Below, piece after piece: positions 23,205 through 34,590 of a stretch of 64,000 nucleotides of DNA. A program made the translations under genes and the position numbers. How positions within the stretch are numbered: position 1 is the stretch's first letter; every line of letters starts with the position of its first letter. The stretch covers positions 35,732,145 to 35,796,144 of the forward strand of contig CM019707.1 in assembly GCA_009760885.1 (NCBI GenBank), in the 5' to 3' direction. This stretch comes from Achatina immaculata. Taxonomy: Eukaryota > Mollusca > Gastropoda > Stylommatophora > Achatinidae. The notes beneath the pieces are model-generated. The model saw only the letters and a list, made by a program, of their open reading frames with translations, made no database searches and was not told the origin of the DNA.

Positions 23205-23860
23205 CAGCATCTTAGCTACATCAGCTGCAGAGAACATCAGCTTGCAGTTCCAGGGAGACAAAAGATATTGCTCACATTATGAGTGTTTTTATGGTTCAGT
23301 TTTCAATATAGGATAGAGGTGTGACGATAAATTTAAATTTAAGTCCATGCTTTCAATCGGTAGCCTAGGTTTATAACTTTAATTACCAATGTGGCAATCA
23401 AGCCTACTTCTTATACTTCTTTGCAGAGTGAATTTTTCTTCAAACTAATATTTCCACTAGCATAATTTTTAAAATTTTGGATATTTCCGAATATATGGCA
23501 ATCAGAGATGAAGATATGGAACAGTATGGTTCATGTTCTAAAGTAATTCCAAAGACAAATCTTTAAAATACAGGACTGCCCCATATAATGTAGGACACTT
23601 AGTCACTTTTAAATAGATCCAGTTTGAATGTTGTATTTCACTTTTTGAATAAATCCAGTTTGAATTTTGTATTCACTCTTTAAGTAGATCTAGTTTGAAT
23701 GTTGTATTTCACTTTTTAAATTTTGTATTTTGGTCTTTAATTTTTTGTGCTACTATGCTGACCTCAAGTGCAGTGCTTTGCAGTGCTTTCCCCTGGTGCT
23801 GAAAACTTGTTTATGTCATCTGAAAATCTAAGACTTATCAAAACTGTTTGTGATTATTTT
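23205..23860. other. Intron sequence with a weak 60-bp repeat
   Basis: Around 23600-23725 the segment ATCCAGTTTGAATGTTGTAT recurs three times imperfectly. Nothing else is recognised. Confidence 0.55.
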
Positions 23861-23861
23861 T

Positions 23862-25815
23862 TTTCCTCATTCATGTCACATATTATATTATTTTTTCCCA
23901 TTCAAGTCACATTATTATATTTTTTCCCATTCAAGTCACATATTATTATATTTTTTTCCCATTCAAGTCACATATTATTATATTTTTTCCCATTGAAGTC
24001 ACATATTATTATATTATTTTTCCCATGGAAGTCACATATTTTTTTCCCATTCAAGTCACATATTATTATATTATTTTTTTCCCATGGAAGTCACATATTA
24101 TTATATTATTTTTTCCCATGGAAGTAACATATTATTATATTATTTTTTTTCTCGTGGAAGTCACATATTATTTTATTATTTTTTCCCATTGAAGTCACAT
24201 ATTGTATTTTTTTCCCCCATTGAAGTCACATATTATTATATTATTTTTCCCATTGAAGTCACATATTATTATACTATTTTTTCCCATTCAAGTCACATTA
24301 TTATATTATTTTTTTCCTATTTAAGTCACGTATTATTATTTTCCCCCCATTCAAGTCACATATTCGCTGTTGGCGAGATCTTCAGCTGCCGTGCGTGGAG
24401 CGGTGCTCTTCCCGGCCAATGAAGAAATTTGCAGATGAGGTTGCCGCGCAGCATCACTGCGGAAAAGGTGGTTGAAAGAATAAAGCGAAGCAAACAGTCA
24501 AATCACGGCACCTCTGGTCTGGAGGTCAGCCACGTCCTAAATGCAGTCATATCGGGTGAAATGCATGAACCAGCCTGTCCCAGAGGTTAAGTCACTGCTG
24601 GCTTAACTTTTCAAATGCCGTGCGTGGAGTGAAGCTCCTCCCGGTTAAGGAAGTAAATGCGGAAATAAAGGTTGCTGTGCGGCGCCGATGGGAAAAGGTG
24701 GTGGAAAGTGAAGTTTAAGCTGATATGTCCAGTAGTATCGCTACGAGAACTATACCACGGCACCTCTGCTCTAGAGGCCGCCTACGTCCGAAATACACCT
24801 ACACTGGTGAAATATGCCTAAACCGGCACACACCAGGGGTCGAACTCGATGGCTAGACATGTCATGCCACCTCCGCTCTAGAGGTCGGTAACGCCTGATA
24901 ACCACCCATACTGGTGAATTTTGCCTAAACCGGCTCATACCAGGGGTGAATCTTGAAGGCTATGAATGTCACAGTACCTCTGCCCTAGAGGTCCGTCCCG
25001 TCCCAAACACGCCCATACTGGGATAATGCCTAAACCGGCTCAACCCAGGGGTAGAAGTCACTAGTGGCGAGGATTCATCCTCCTGGACAAAAGCTCCATC
25101 CTGGTCACAACTAGGAAGGGTAGCGGCCACGACTGCAAAATGCTGAAGTCGGAGACACTGGACCAGGGAAGTCTAGATAGGCAACCACCTCTCACCCGGC
25201 GGGGATGTCTGCGTATCCTAATCACGCTGAGGTTTTCTGGTGAGAAAGTCCAACCCTGGACTGGATGGGTAACCACCTCTCACCCGGCAGTGATACATGG
25301 GTATCTCAAAACACGTAGAGGTTTTCCGGTGAGAAAGTCCAACTCTGGCCTGGGTGGGCTAACGCCTCTCACCCAGCGGGGATGCACTGATATTCCAAAC
25401 ACGTCGAGGTCTTCCGGTGAGAAAGTCCAACCCTAGACCAAACTGGTGCAATGAAAACCACGGTGTCACGCAATCCCGCTTCCGAGACCCACCAAGAATA
25501 CAGGCTAAAGCACTGTGATACTCTGAACACCTTGTGGTCCTTTCGTGGAACTCGTGTGGTCTATTTTGGACCACACAGGGGACCACGGGACCTAACGAGG
25601 ACCACATGCGTGAATTCAGTAGGTTCACAGTGCGGTTTTTGGTGGTAGAAGTGAACGAAGAAGAAGAAGAAGAAGTCACATATTATATTATTTTTTCCCA
25701 TTCAAGCCACACATTATTATATTATTTCTTCCATTTAAGTCACATATTATTATATTCCGTTCATGTCACATATTATTATATTCCCCCCCCCCCCCATTCA
25801 TGTCACATATTATTA
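23862..25815. repeat. TCACATATTATTA minisatellite split by a 1.3-kb insertion
   Basis: Units of about 27-35 bp built on CAAGTCACATATTATTATAT plus a T-rich CCCATT tract run from 23862 to 24364 and again from 25672 to about 25815. The block between is a GC-rich element. Confidence 0.9.
24365..25671 (+). mobile_element. GC-rich, internally repeated retroposon with a GAA tail
   Basis: The 1.3-kb block is sharply GC-richer than its AT-rich surroundings and ends in GAAGAAGAAGAAGAA. It is flanked by AAGTCACATATT on both sides, a possible 12-bp target duplication, though the host is itself a repeat. Inside are about four diverged 100-110-bp units with CTCTAGAGG and CCTAAACCGGC cores. Two longer units start TGCCGTGCGTGGAG, and about three later units carry GGTGAGAAAGTCCAAC. 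No convincing protein is encoded. It looks like a non-autonomous retroposon or the untranslated part of a larger LINE. Confidence 0.65.
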
Positions 25816-26317
25816 TTTATCTTCTTGATGTCTTAAACTTCTTAAGTGAATGATTTTTACATAAAATTTTTTTTTAAATTCCTCAGTATTGTTTTTGTTA
25901 TATCTCAATATCGGAAAGTGTTTCAAAATATGTAACACACATGTAAAATGACATATTTATTGTTTCCTGTCATCTTTTGTTTTTTGCACACACAACACAC
26001 TTTCACCTTTTGCTTTGATATTGATGATTCTCTTGGTGCAAAATGTCTCTGAAAAGTCGTTTACCACAGGTGTCAGTGTCGCTGACTGAGAAGTGCAACA
26101 TTCTCAAAAGTGATAATTGATAAGACATTGATAAGATAATATGATAAGACAGAATTCCACTAAACACATGATAATTGATAAGACATTGATAAGATAATAC
26201 AATAAGACAGAATTCCACTAAACACAGACGATCGAAGTAAAGAATGTTTTGACAAGTGTTCATTTATTTTCAGCCTTTTCATTATTGCCATCCGTTTCAT
26301 GTTCAGGACTGGGCCTG
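25816..26317. other. Intron sequence with a 58-bp duplication
   Basis: A 58-bp segment with ATAATTGATAAGACATTGAT is present twice at 26112-26230. The rest is unassigned. Confidence 0.65.
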
Positions 26318-28097
26318 CGTGCTCTGATCACCTTGTTCACTGACAGAACCACGTGTTTCACTGAGTGCTCTGATCACCTTGTTCACTGACAGAACCACGT
26401 GTTTCACTGAGTGCTCTGATCACCTTGTTCACTGACAGAACCACGTGTTTCACTGCGTGCTCTGATCACCTTGTTCACTGACAGAACCATGTATTTCACT
26501 GCGTGCTCTGATCACCTTGTTCACTGACAGAACCATGTATTTCACTGCGTGCTCTGATCACCTTGTTCACTGACAGAACCATGTATTTCACTGCGTGCTC
26601 TGATCACCTTGTTCACTGACAGAACCATGTATTTCACTGCGTGCTCTGATCACCTTGTTCACTGACAGAACCATGTATTTCACTGCGTGCTCTGATCACC
26701 TTGTTCACTGACAGAACCACGTGTTTCACTGCGTGCTCTGATCACCTTGTTCACTGACAGAACCACGTGTTTCACTGAGTGCTCTGATCACCTTGTTCAC
26801 TGACAGAACCACGTGTTTCACTGAGTGCTCTGATCACCTTGTTCACTGACAGAACCACGTGTTTCACTGAGTGCTCTGATCACCTTGTTCACTGACAGAA
26901 CCACGTGTTTCACTGAGTGCTCTGATCACCTTGTCACTGACAGAACCACGTGTTTCACTGAGTGCTCTGATCACCTTGTTCACTGACAGAACCAGTATTT
27001 CACTGCGTGCTCTGATCACCTTGTTCACTGACAGAACCACGTTTCACTGAGTGCTCTGATCACCTGTTCACTGACAGAACCATGTGTTTCACCGAGTGCT
27101 CTGATCACCTTGTTCACTGACAGAACCATGTTTCACTGCGTGCTCTGATCACCTTGTTCACTGACAGAACCATGTATTTCACTGCGTGCTCTGATCACCT
27201 TGTTCACTGACAGAACCATGTATTTCACTGCGTGCTCTGATCACCTTGTTCACTGACAGAACCATGTATTTCACTGAGTGCTCTGATCACCTTGTTCACT
27301 GACAGAACCATGTATTTCACTGCGTGCTCTGATCACCTTGTTCACTGACAGAACCACGTGTTTCACTGAGTGCTCTGATCACCTTGTTCACTGACAGAAC
27401 CATGTGTTTCACTGAGTGCTCTGATCACCTTGTTCACTGACAGAACCACGTGTTTCACTGAGTGCTCTGATCACTTTGTTCACTGACAGAACCACGTTTC
27501 ACTGAGTGCTGATCACCTTGTTCACTGACAGAACCACGTGTTTCACTGAGTGCTCTGATCACCTTGTTCACTGACAGAACCACGTGTTTCACTGAGTGCT
27601 CTGATCACCTTGTTCACTGACAGAACCACGTGTTTCACTGAGTGCTCTGATCACCTTGTTCACTGACAGAACCACGTGTTTCACTGAGTGCTCTGATCAC
27701 TTTGTTCACTGACAGAACCATGTGTTTCACTGAGTGCTCTGATCACTTTGTTCACTGACAGAACCATGTGTTTCACTGAGTGCTCTGATCACTTTGTTCA
27801 CTGACAGAACCACGTGTTTCACTGAGTGCTCTGATCACCTTGTTCACTGACAGAACCATGTGTTTCACTGAGTGCTCTGATCACCTTGTTCACTGACAGA
27901 ACCATGTGTTTCACTGAGTGCTCTGATCACCTTGTTCACTGACAGAACCACGTGTTTCACTGAGTGCTCTGATCACCTTGTTCACTGACAGAACCACGTG
28001 TTTCACTGAGTGCTCTGATCACTTTGTTCACTGACAGAACCACGTGTTTCATTGAGTGCTCTGATCACCTTGTTCACTGACAGAACCATGTATTTCA
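26318..28097. repeat. 46-bp minisatellite, about 39 copies
   Basis: The unit contains TGCTCTGATCACCTTGTTCA, then CTGACAGAACCACGTGTTTC. CACGTG alternates with CATGTA and CATGTG variants in blocks. Several units have 1-4-bp deletions. It fills much of a WDFY intron. Confidence 0.97.
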
Positions 28098-28149
28098 GTT
28101 TCCTCTTCACTATCAGCCTTTGTAGGAAGTCCAAGAGTTTCTGTACAAA

Positions 28150-29549
28150 TCTGTTCCAAGTCATGATGAAGGTAAAGTGATTGATCACTTTTGTATCAGA
28201 AAGCAGTTCAGAACATCTCTGATAGATGTAAGAGCATATAGATGTGCAGATATCAACAGTAACCACAACCTGTGTAAAGGAAAAATAAGACTAAAACTGG
28301 GAAACCAACATAAGAAATTGATACTCAGAAAGATAAACAGTTGCAGTCTATAGGAAGAATATACAAACAGTAATTTCAACCTAGAATTTACCAATCATTT
28401 CACAACACTCAGTGAAGCAGAGGAGGTAGGTATAGATGAATTATGGAATTCTTACAGCACAGCCATAATCACAGCAGCAAAAGCAAGTGCTAGACTGCAA
28501 ACAACAAATAGAAAGGCATGGATATTGGAAAACACATGGAGGTACATACATGAAAGACGAGCAGCCAAATTAGCCATGTTGAATGTAAAGACAGATCTTG
28601 GAAAAGATTTGGCAAAAGCAACATACAAAGAAATGGACAATAAAGTAAAAAGTTCAGCAAGAAGGGATAAAAGAGAATACATAGACAATATGGTGAAAGA
28701 GGCAGAGAAAGCAGGAAAACTTTATATAACATACAAAAGAGGCTAACAAGTACTATTACATCTAAAGAAAGACCAATCCTTAGCAAAACTGGAACCCTAT
28801 TAACATCAAGTAAAGACCAAAAGCAAAGATGGAATGAACACTTCCAAGAAATACTTAATCGACCACACCCAAAAGAAGTGATAAACCTTGAAACCGACTT
28901 ACCAATATCACAGCTAAATGTCAACCTAGATGAAATTACATTGCATGAAATTGAGACAGCAGTGAATCTAATGTCTAACAACAAAGCTACTGGTGAAGAT
29001 GAAATAACACTCAAAATGTTAAAAGCTATCAAAAGTGACAACATGAAACAGAATGTTTAATAAAATTTGGAAAGAAGAAAAGGTCCCTTCTAAATGAAAA
29101 AAAGGAATTATTGTTAAAATATCAGCTAAAGGCAACCTTAGTGGCTGCAATAATTGGAGAGGAGTAACCTTAATATCAGTTGTGTCAAAAGTATTTTACA
29201 AGGTCATTTTGAATAGACTTAAAGATATAGTGGATACCACAATGAGAGAAGAACAAGCATGGTTTCAAAAAGGGAAAAGCTGTCTCCATCAGATCTTTAC
29301 TCTAAGAATAATACTTGAAGAACATATTGAAAAGCAGAAACCATTAATACTGACCTTCATAGACTTTAAAAAGGCACTTGATACCATACACAGAGATTCA
29401 TTGTGGATTTTTAAGTCCATATGGAATGCCATCTAAAACTGTTAACATCATTAAGGACCTCTACAACGGATATGTTTGTACAGTCAACACAGAAGAAGGA
29501 ATGAGCACATGGTTCCAGATTGAAACAGGCATGTATACTTTCTCCTTTG
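28150..29549 (+). mobile_element. LINE-B copy, 5'-truncated, first part
   Basis: Starts within the end of an endonuclease domain (VRAYRCADINSNHNL), then a linker (ENTWRYIHERRAAKL). RT motifs follow: NNWRGVTLISVVSKVF, REEQAWFQKGKSC and FIDFKKALDTIHRDSLW. Stops and frameshifts are scattered through it. The copy is split at 29550 by an antisense LINE-C piece and resumes at about 29740. Confidence 0.85.
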
Positions 29550-29726
29550 AATGACTTTTGTGGAACTTTGCCTCCCTAACAGCACTCCTGTAGGCCTCTC
29601 AGTTGTGAGCAAGATAGCCTGCTGCTGATGCATCCATTTGCAGATCATCAACGATGTCTTGCAGCCATTTTCGCCTTAGTCTTCCTCTCTTTCTTTTTCC
29701 AATTATGTATCCTCTAGATTATCATG
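29550..29726 (-). mobile_element. LINE-C 3' fragment nested in LINE-B
   Basis: The antisense 3' end of LINE-C (on the - strand it reads WLQDIVDDLQMDASAAG-type residues) lies between two copies of ACTTTCTCCTTTG, at 29537-29549 and 29727-29739. The 13-bp target duplication and the interrupted RT frame show a clean nested insertion. Confidence 0.9.
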
Positions 29727-29739
29727 ACTTTCTCCTTTG

Positions 29740-30178
29740 CTTTTTAAAAAAAATTGCAATAGACTTCATAATGAAAAAATGCTGCACAGGTAACACAGGT
29801 ATTGACTGGGTACATGGGACCCAATGAGAAGATCTTGATTTTGCTGATGACATAATTCTTATCAGTAACAATGTGAATTCCATGCAAGAAAAAACAGATA
29901 GCCTGTCTTCACTGGCTAGCAAAATAGGACTTGAAATTAACAAGGACGAAACAAAAATAATTATAATGAAACTTTCTATTATTCAAAAAGGAAAAATATA
30001 CATAGAAGGGACGGATGTTGAAGAAATTATCCAGTTTGCATACCTTGGCAGCTACATAGACCAGGATGGTGACACCAGAAAGGAAGTTAGATTTAGAATT
30101 ACAAAAGCAGCATCGACCTTCAAGAATCTTGAGAACATGGCACTCATCTTAACTGTAAACCTCTACCAAGAAAGATGA
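29740..30178 (+). mobile_element. LINE-B copy, second part
   Basis: Continues the interrupted RT with FADDIILIS-like sequence (frame broken just before), then SLASKIGLEINKDETKII and YLGSYIDQDGDTRKEV. It is cut off at about 30178. Confidence 0.85.
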
Positions 30179-30540
30179 AATATAACAAATAAAACAAGAA
30201 AACTTCATAAATTTTGTAAAAGGACAAAAAGGATCAGTGAATTATTTTCTTAATGAACCTAAAATACAATGACAACTAAACGTAATTTAGACCTGGGGGG
30301 TATCCAACTTGGCTGGGCTCATGGGCCATGACTGTGTGCAGAAACTGAATGTTGGACTGCATCTAAATCAACTAGTACATGCCCGCTTACATACAAATGA
30401 GAAAAAGTGACAGTTATCAAGTAAAAGTCAACTGATTGTTTTAAATTACCATTTTAGGTCTTTTAAAAATGTTCTTCGTGTATTTTTACATGTTTTTGTT
30501 CATTTTAATCATATAAATTACATTTTAATAATAATATAGC
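30179..30540. other. AT-rich spacer, nothing recognised
   Basis: No feature could be supported between two LINE-B fragments. Confidence 0.5.
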
Positions 30541-31360
30541 AGGACTAAGATCTTGATTTTGCAGATGACATAACTCTTATTAGTGACAGTGTGAAATCAA
30601 TGCAAGTAAAAACATATACCCTGTTTTCAATGGCTAGTAAAATAGGACTTGAAATTAACAAGGAAAAATAAAAAATAATGAAACTTCTCATTAACCACAA
30701 AGGACAAATATATGTAGAAGGAACATCTGTTGAAGAAGTAAACCATTTTGCATATCTCAGCAGCTACATAGACCAGGATGGTGACAGCAGAAAGGAAGTT
30801 AGAATTCAAATTGTAAAAGCAGCATCGACCTTCAAGAAATCAAGAACGTATGGCATTCATAAGTTATAAGCACAAAAACCAAGTTAAGATTATTCAATTC
30901 AGATGTGATATCCACCCTCATTTATGCATGTGAAAGCTGGAAAACAACTAAAGAAATAGATAAGAAATTAGACTCTTTTGAAAACAAATGGCCAAGGAAA
31001 ATACTCGATATAAAGTGGAACGAATTCAAGAACAATGCAGAGATAAGACAGATGAACAAACAACAACTTGTCTCATGGGTGATCAGAAAAAGAAGATGGA
31101 CATATGTTGGTCATATCATGAGAAGAAACAATCAGAGGATCCCCAAACAAGCTGTAAAGTGGAACACAACAGGCCGAAGAAAAATAGGTTGACCACATGA
31201 AACTCTAAAGAGGACTGTTAAGAGAGGCCAGTTCAGTGTACATGTCATCCCTTGATGAGATTGAAAACTCGCCGAAGACAGGAAATCTTGGTGAACTACC
31301 ATGCGGGCCCTGTGTCACATTTAGCAGCACAGGAAGGATGTAAGAAGAAGATTCAAACTG
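30541..31360 (+). mobile_element. LINE-B 3' fragment
   Basis: DFADDITLISDS, then [52 protein letters not shown] and a SLDE-type tail broken by stops. It overlaps in content with the end of the 29740-30178 piece, so it is a separate copy. Confidence 0.85.
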
Positions 31361-31499
31361 GACTTACTTAACCTACTCACTGCTATGGACATGCTAAGAC
31401 ATTCTGTTGTGTCATATCTAAGAATGTCCTAACGTGTTCCAAGATTTCCACGCCTCTGGTGCTAACACATGAATAATCAGTAGATAAGTAAATAAAACT

Positions 31500-31850
31500 A
31501 AGTATACACCAAGCCACTGCTGCAGCAAAATGCATAAACTAGGGAAAATGTAGGAACCACTTTATTAATCAACAAGCACACAACATTTGTGATGTTTTGG
31601 TTTGCACCTTAATCATACAAAAACACACAGGATGAAGAAAAAGAGAGAGAAGATCCAATAAAAATAAAAGTTTAAACTTTCTCTGTGCTCCATTTATTTT
31701 ATTCTATTTTTTTTCCATTCCTACTTTTTACATTGCATTCATGTATGATTGAGGTCAGACTGAAACATCACAACCATGTGCTTGTTGATTAGTAATGCTT
31801 TTTTCCTAGTTTATACACCCCAGTGCTAACAGTGTCTTAACATGTTCTGC
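31500..31850. mobile_element. Palindromic pair of Penelope-like ends
   Basis: 31509-31630 on the - strand and 31735-31835 on the + strand carry the same sequence (TATGATT, AACATCACAA, GTGCTTGTTGATTA, CCTAGTTTATAC). They face each other around AAAGTTTAAACTTT (31667-31680). The sequence is related to the 3' part of the Penelope-like element at 48.3-48.45 kb. Confidence 0.65.
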
Positions 31851-31864
31851 CTTTTACTCATCAT

Positions 31865-31966
31865 TCATTCATTCCTTTGCATGTCCCTTGCGGAACTTTG
31901 CCTCCCAAACAGCACTCCTGTAGGCCTCTCGGTTGTGAGCAAGATGGCCTGCTGCTGCTGCATGCC
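31865..31966 (-). mobile_element. LINE-C 3' tail fragment
   Basis: About 100 bp of antisense LINE-C end (TTTGCATGTCCCTTGCGGAA and following), the same tail seen at 29550, 35735 and 43080. Confidence 0.8.
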
Positions 31967-32229
31967 TTTTACTAGTCACTGCTATAAACTGTTATAATGG
32001 TTCAGCAAGGAGGAAATCATGGTAGCTATTTTTAGCCACATGTGCCTAGTTTCAGCAAAGCAAGACTTGTCAGTGAATTGGCACCAATATTATTTTTACC
32101 TCATGAGACAGAAGAGGTTATCAGTACTATATATGTTAGCTGCGTTCCACTATTCATCATTATAACGTGTGCTAAGTGGTATTCTGTGGTCATGTTGGAT
32201 TTAGTATAAAATATTTCTTATACCATGAC

Positions 32230-32485
32230 CTGAAGGTCTGGTTAGCTGCATAGTTAACTAATCCGGTGGTACTGGGTTCAGTCCCAGCAGTGGGATTTTT
32301 TTCTGGTACACACCAAAAAGGTCCCAAGGTTCACCCAGTCTCTAAAAATGTGAACCAGAGGAATCTTGGGAGGTAAAGCGGCCAGGTGTCATACTGACCA
32401 CATCGCAGTTTCATGTGCTGAAGGTCATGGAAAATACGAGCCTAACACCATATTTCCCAATATGCCTTAAGGATACCTTTTACCT
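32230..32485 (+). mobile_element. tRNA-derived SINE
   Basis: The head contains GGTTAGCTGCATAGTTAAC and a B-box-like GGGTTCAGTCCC, as in RNA polymerase III promoters of tRNA origin. It is followed by a non-tRNA body with GGTCATGGAAAATACGAGCC and a tail ending CTTTTACCTTTACC. The copy at 49760-50010 shares body and tail. Confidence 0.75.
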
Positions 32486-32489
32486 TTAC

Positions 32490-33010
32490 CATCTTATATC
32501 TTATCTTTTATCCTTCCCATGCTGTTAAATGTCACATAGGGCTCGCAAAGTAGTTCATCAAGTTTTGCTGTTTTTGGCGAGCTTCTCAACCCCATCAAGG
32601 GATTTTAACTAAACTGGTCTCTCTTAACAATGTCCTCTTTAGAGTTTCACATGGTCAACCTATTTTTCTTTGGCCTGTTGTGTTCCACTTGATAGATTGT
32701 TTTGATTCTCTGACTGTTTTTCTCATCACATGACCAACATATGTCCATCTCCTTTTCCTGATCACCCATGAGACTGATTGTTGTTCAGTCATCTGCCTTA
32801 TCTCTGCATTGTTCTTGAATTCGTTCCAGTTGATGCCAAGTATTTTCCTTAGACATTTGTTTTCAGAAGAGTCTAATTTCTTCTCTATTTCTTTTGTTGT
32901 TTTCCAGCTTTCATGTGCATAAATGAGACTGGGTATTACATTTGAATTGAATAATCTTAACTTGGTTTTTGTGCTTATAACTTTTGAATTTAGAGGTTTA
33001 CAGTTAAGCT
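32490..33010 (-). mobile_element. LINE-B 3' fragment, antisense
   Basis: The reverse strand gives the LINE-B C-terminal landmarks (the complement of GHVMRR, of the ESWKTT region and of the AAGTTAAGATTATTCAAT stretch). It faces the + strand copy at 30541-31360, so the two form a widely spaced inverted pair. Confidence 0.8.
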
Positions 33011-33118
33011 GTTGCCATATGAGGAATTTACAAGCATCTGCTCTGTAACAGGCTGTTTTATGTTGCTGTCCAGTTTCAGCAGTTGTTTGCTGTCTTGTTT
33101 TCTTTCATTTATTTTCTT

Positions 33119-33308
33119 GTGTAAATCTTTATCAGACACCTGAATGTTGTGTAAATCTTTATCAGACACCTGAATGGAGTGTTGTGTAAATCTTTATCAG
33201 ACACCTGAATGTTGTGTAAATCTTTATCAGACACCGGAATGTTGTGTAAATCTTTATCAGACACCTGAATGGAATGTTGTGTAAATCTTTATCAGACACC
33301 TGAATGGA
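33119..33308. repeat. 30/35-bp array carrying the exon 33296 splice acceptor
   Basis: Six copies of TGTAAATCTTTATCAG|ACAC. The AG of the acceptor ends at 33135, 33165, 33200, 33230, 33260 and 33295, giving spacings of 30, 35, 30, 30 and 35. The last copy runs into the FYVE-coding exon. Confidence 0.96.
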
Positions 33309-33397
33309 TTGACAGTGATGTGTGTCAAAAGTGTGATGCTCCATTCTTTTGGAATTTTCGTAAGATGTGGTCAGACAAAAAAGTTGGGATGAGGCAG
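33296..33397 (+). CDS. WDFY2: WDFY1/2-family protein, fifth exon in window (start of FYVE finger)
   Basis: The 34 codons run TPEWIDSDVCQKCDAPFFW, then NFRKMWSDKKVGMRQ. They give the first zinc-binding CxxC pair of the FYVE domain and the residues just before its basic HHCR motif. The acceptor is TTTATCAG|ACACC and the donor is GGCAG|GTGAGT, both in phase 0. Directly upstream are five more copies of the same acceptor plus the first bases of the exon, as a 30/35-bp tandem array. The most 3' copy is taken as the real one because only it runs into the FYVE coding sequence. Confidence 0.93.
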
Positions 33398-33897
33398 GTG
33401 AGTAAAAGACTTTATATTTTCTTATCCATTTTTTAAATAAGAAGGCAAACTGTATCATCCATTTTATCTCTAAATTTAATTGCCAATGACCTGTTGTGGG
33501 GGTTAAAAAAAAATCACATTCAGATTACATAGATAAAAAAAAAGTACTTTCAGAGAAAGTAGATAGAAAGCAACAAATTATAAATGATGGAATATATGAA
33601 CAAAACTCAGAAACAAGAGTTTGTGGTAGTGAACTTTAGGTAGTCATGTTTGTTGAATAAATTAAAAATAAGTTTGCGCTGATGAAGCTCAAATGATGTT
33701 TGTGCTGAATAAATCAAAGCAAATATGTAAGGAAAAAGGGATGAGGAAGAAATAACGTATGTCATGTATGAACTTACTTTATTGCATCAGCTCAGTGTAT
33801 AGTTATATACTTAGTTTTATATACTTATATACTATTTCGTGTGTGTTACTAATTGACGCCATCAGCATTAAAAAAGTTAAGGGCATTATTTCCGCAG

Positions 33898-34028
33898 CAT
33901 CACTGCCGTCGTTGTGGCAAGGCGCTTTGTCATGCCTGCTGTAGTAAATTGTCCACCATTCCACTTATGGGCTACGAGTACGAGGTTCGAGTTTGTGACA
34001 GCTGTTTTGAGGAGATCACACCAGAAGA
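33898..34028 (+). CDS. WDFY2: WDFY1/2-family protein, sixth exon in window (FYVE finger core)
   Basis: The exon reads HHCRRCGKALCHACCSKLS, then IPLMGYEYEVRVCDSCFEE. It supplies the remaining CxxC zinc-binding pairs and the basic HHCRRCG motif that contacts PtdIns3P in FYVE domains. With the preceding exon the motif is RQHHCR, a variant of the canonical R+HHCR seen in this family. The acceptor is TTCCGCAG|CAT and the donor is GAAGA|GTGAGC. It ends after two bases of a codon completed at 34886. Confidence 0.95.
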
Positions 34029-34129
34029 GTGAGCAGTTTTGTTTTTGCTTTTTCTTTTACAGTTATTTCATTTATCTCCCCTTTTCATATGCTTCAAGTC
34101 ACGTCTACTGCTAAACATAAGGATTGAAT

Positions 34130-34590
34130 TGTAGCTCATCCATAAATCCCAGGTGTCATAAGAAGCATAACTCCCAGCTGGTACTAGAAGAATAAATCTC
34201 AGGTGTTGCAAGAAACATAAATCACAGGTGGCACAGGAAGCATAAATTCCAGGTGACACTAGAAACAAAAATCCCAGGTGGCACTAGAAACATAAATCTC
34301 AGTTGTGGCAAGAAGTATAAATCTCAGGTGGCACAGGAAACACAAATCCCAGGTGAAACTAGAAACATAAATCTCAGATGTAGCAAGAACTATAAATCCC
34401 AGGTAGCACTAGAAACATAGATCTCACTTGGCACAAGAAGCATAAATCCCAGGTGGCACAAGAAACATAAATCTCAGTTGTAGCAAGAAGCATAAATCAC
34501 AGGTGGCACAAGAAACATAAATCTCAGGTGTAGCAAGAAGCATAAATCCCAGGTGGCACAAGAAACATAACTCCCAGATGGCGTGAAAAA
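34130..34590. repeat. About 25-bp minisatellite, roughly 18 copies
   Basis: Degenerate units built on CATAAATCCCAGGTGGCACA and AGAAA fill most of an 857-bp WDFY intron. Confidence 0.9.

Noticed and set aside
22978..23316. Frames with repeated CCQAD or AAGHVSL units
   Set aside because: 21-bp array; all frames stay open.
24084..24422. F/S/H/I-rich 112-codon frame
   Set aside because: Stop-free stretch of a T-rich array, running into the GC-rich element by chance.
26318..28097. CRISPR-like repeat-spacer array
   Set aside because: 46-bp head-to-tail minisatellite without variable spacers.
28490..29044. 184-codon hydrophobic - strand frame
   Set aside because: Shadow of the LINE-B coding strand; its L/S/F-rich composition is the complement of K/E/N-rich codons.
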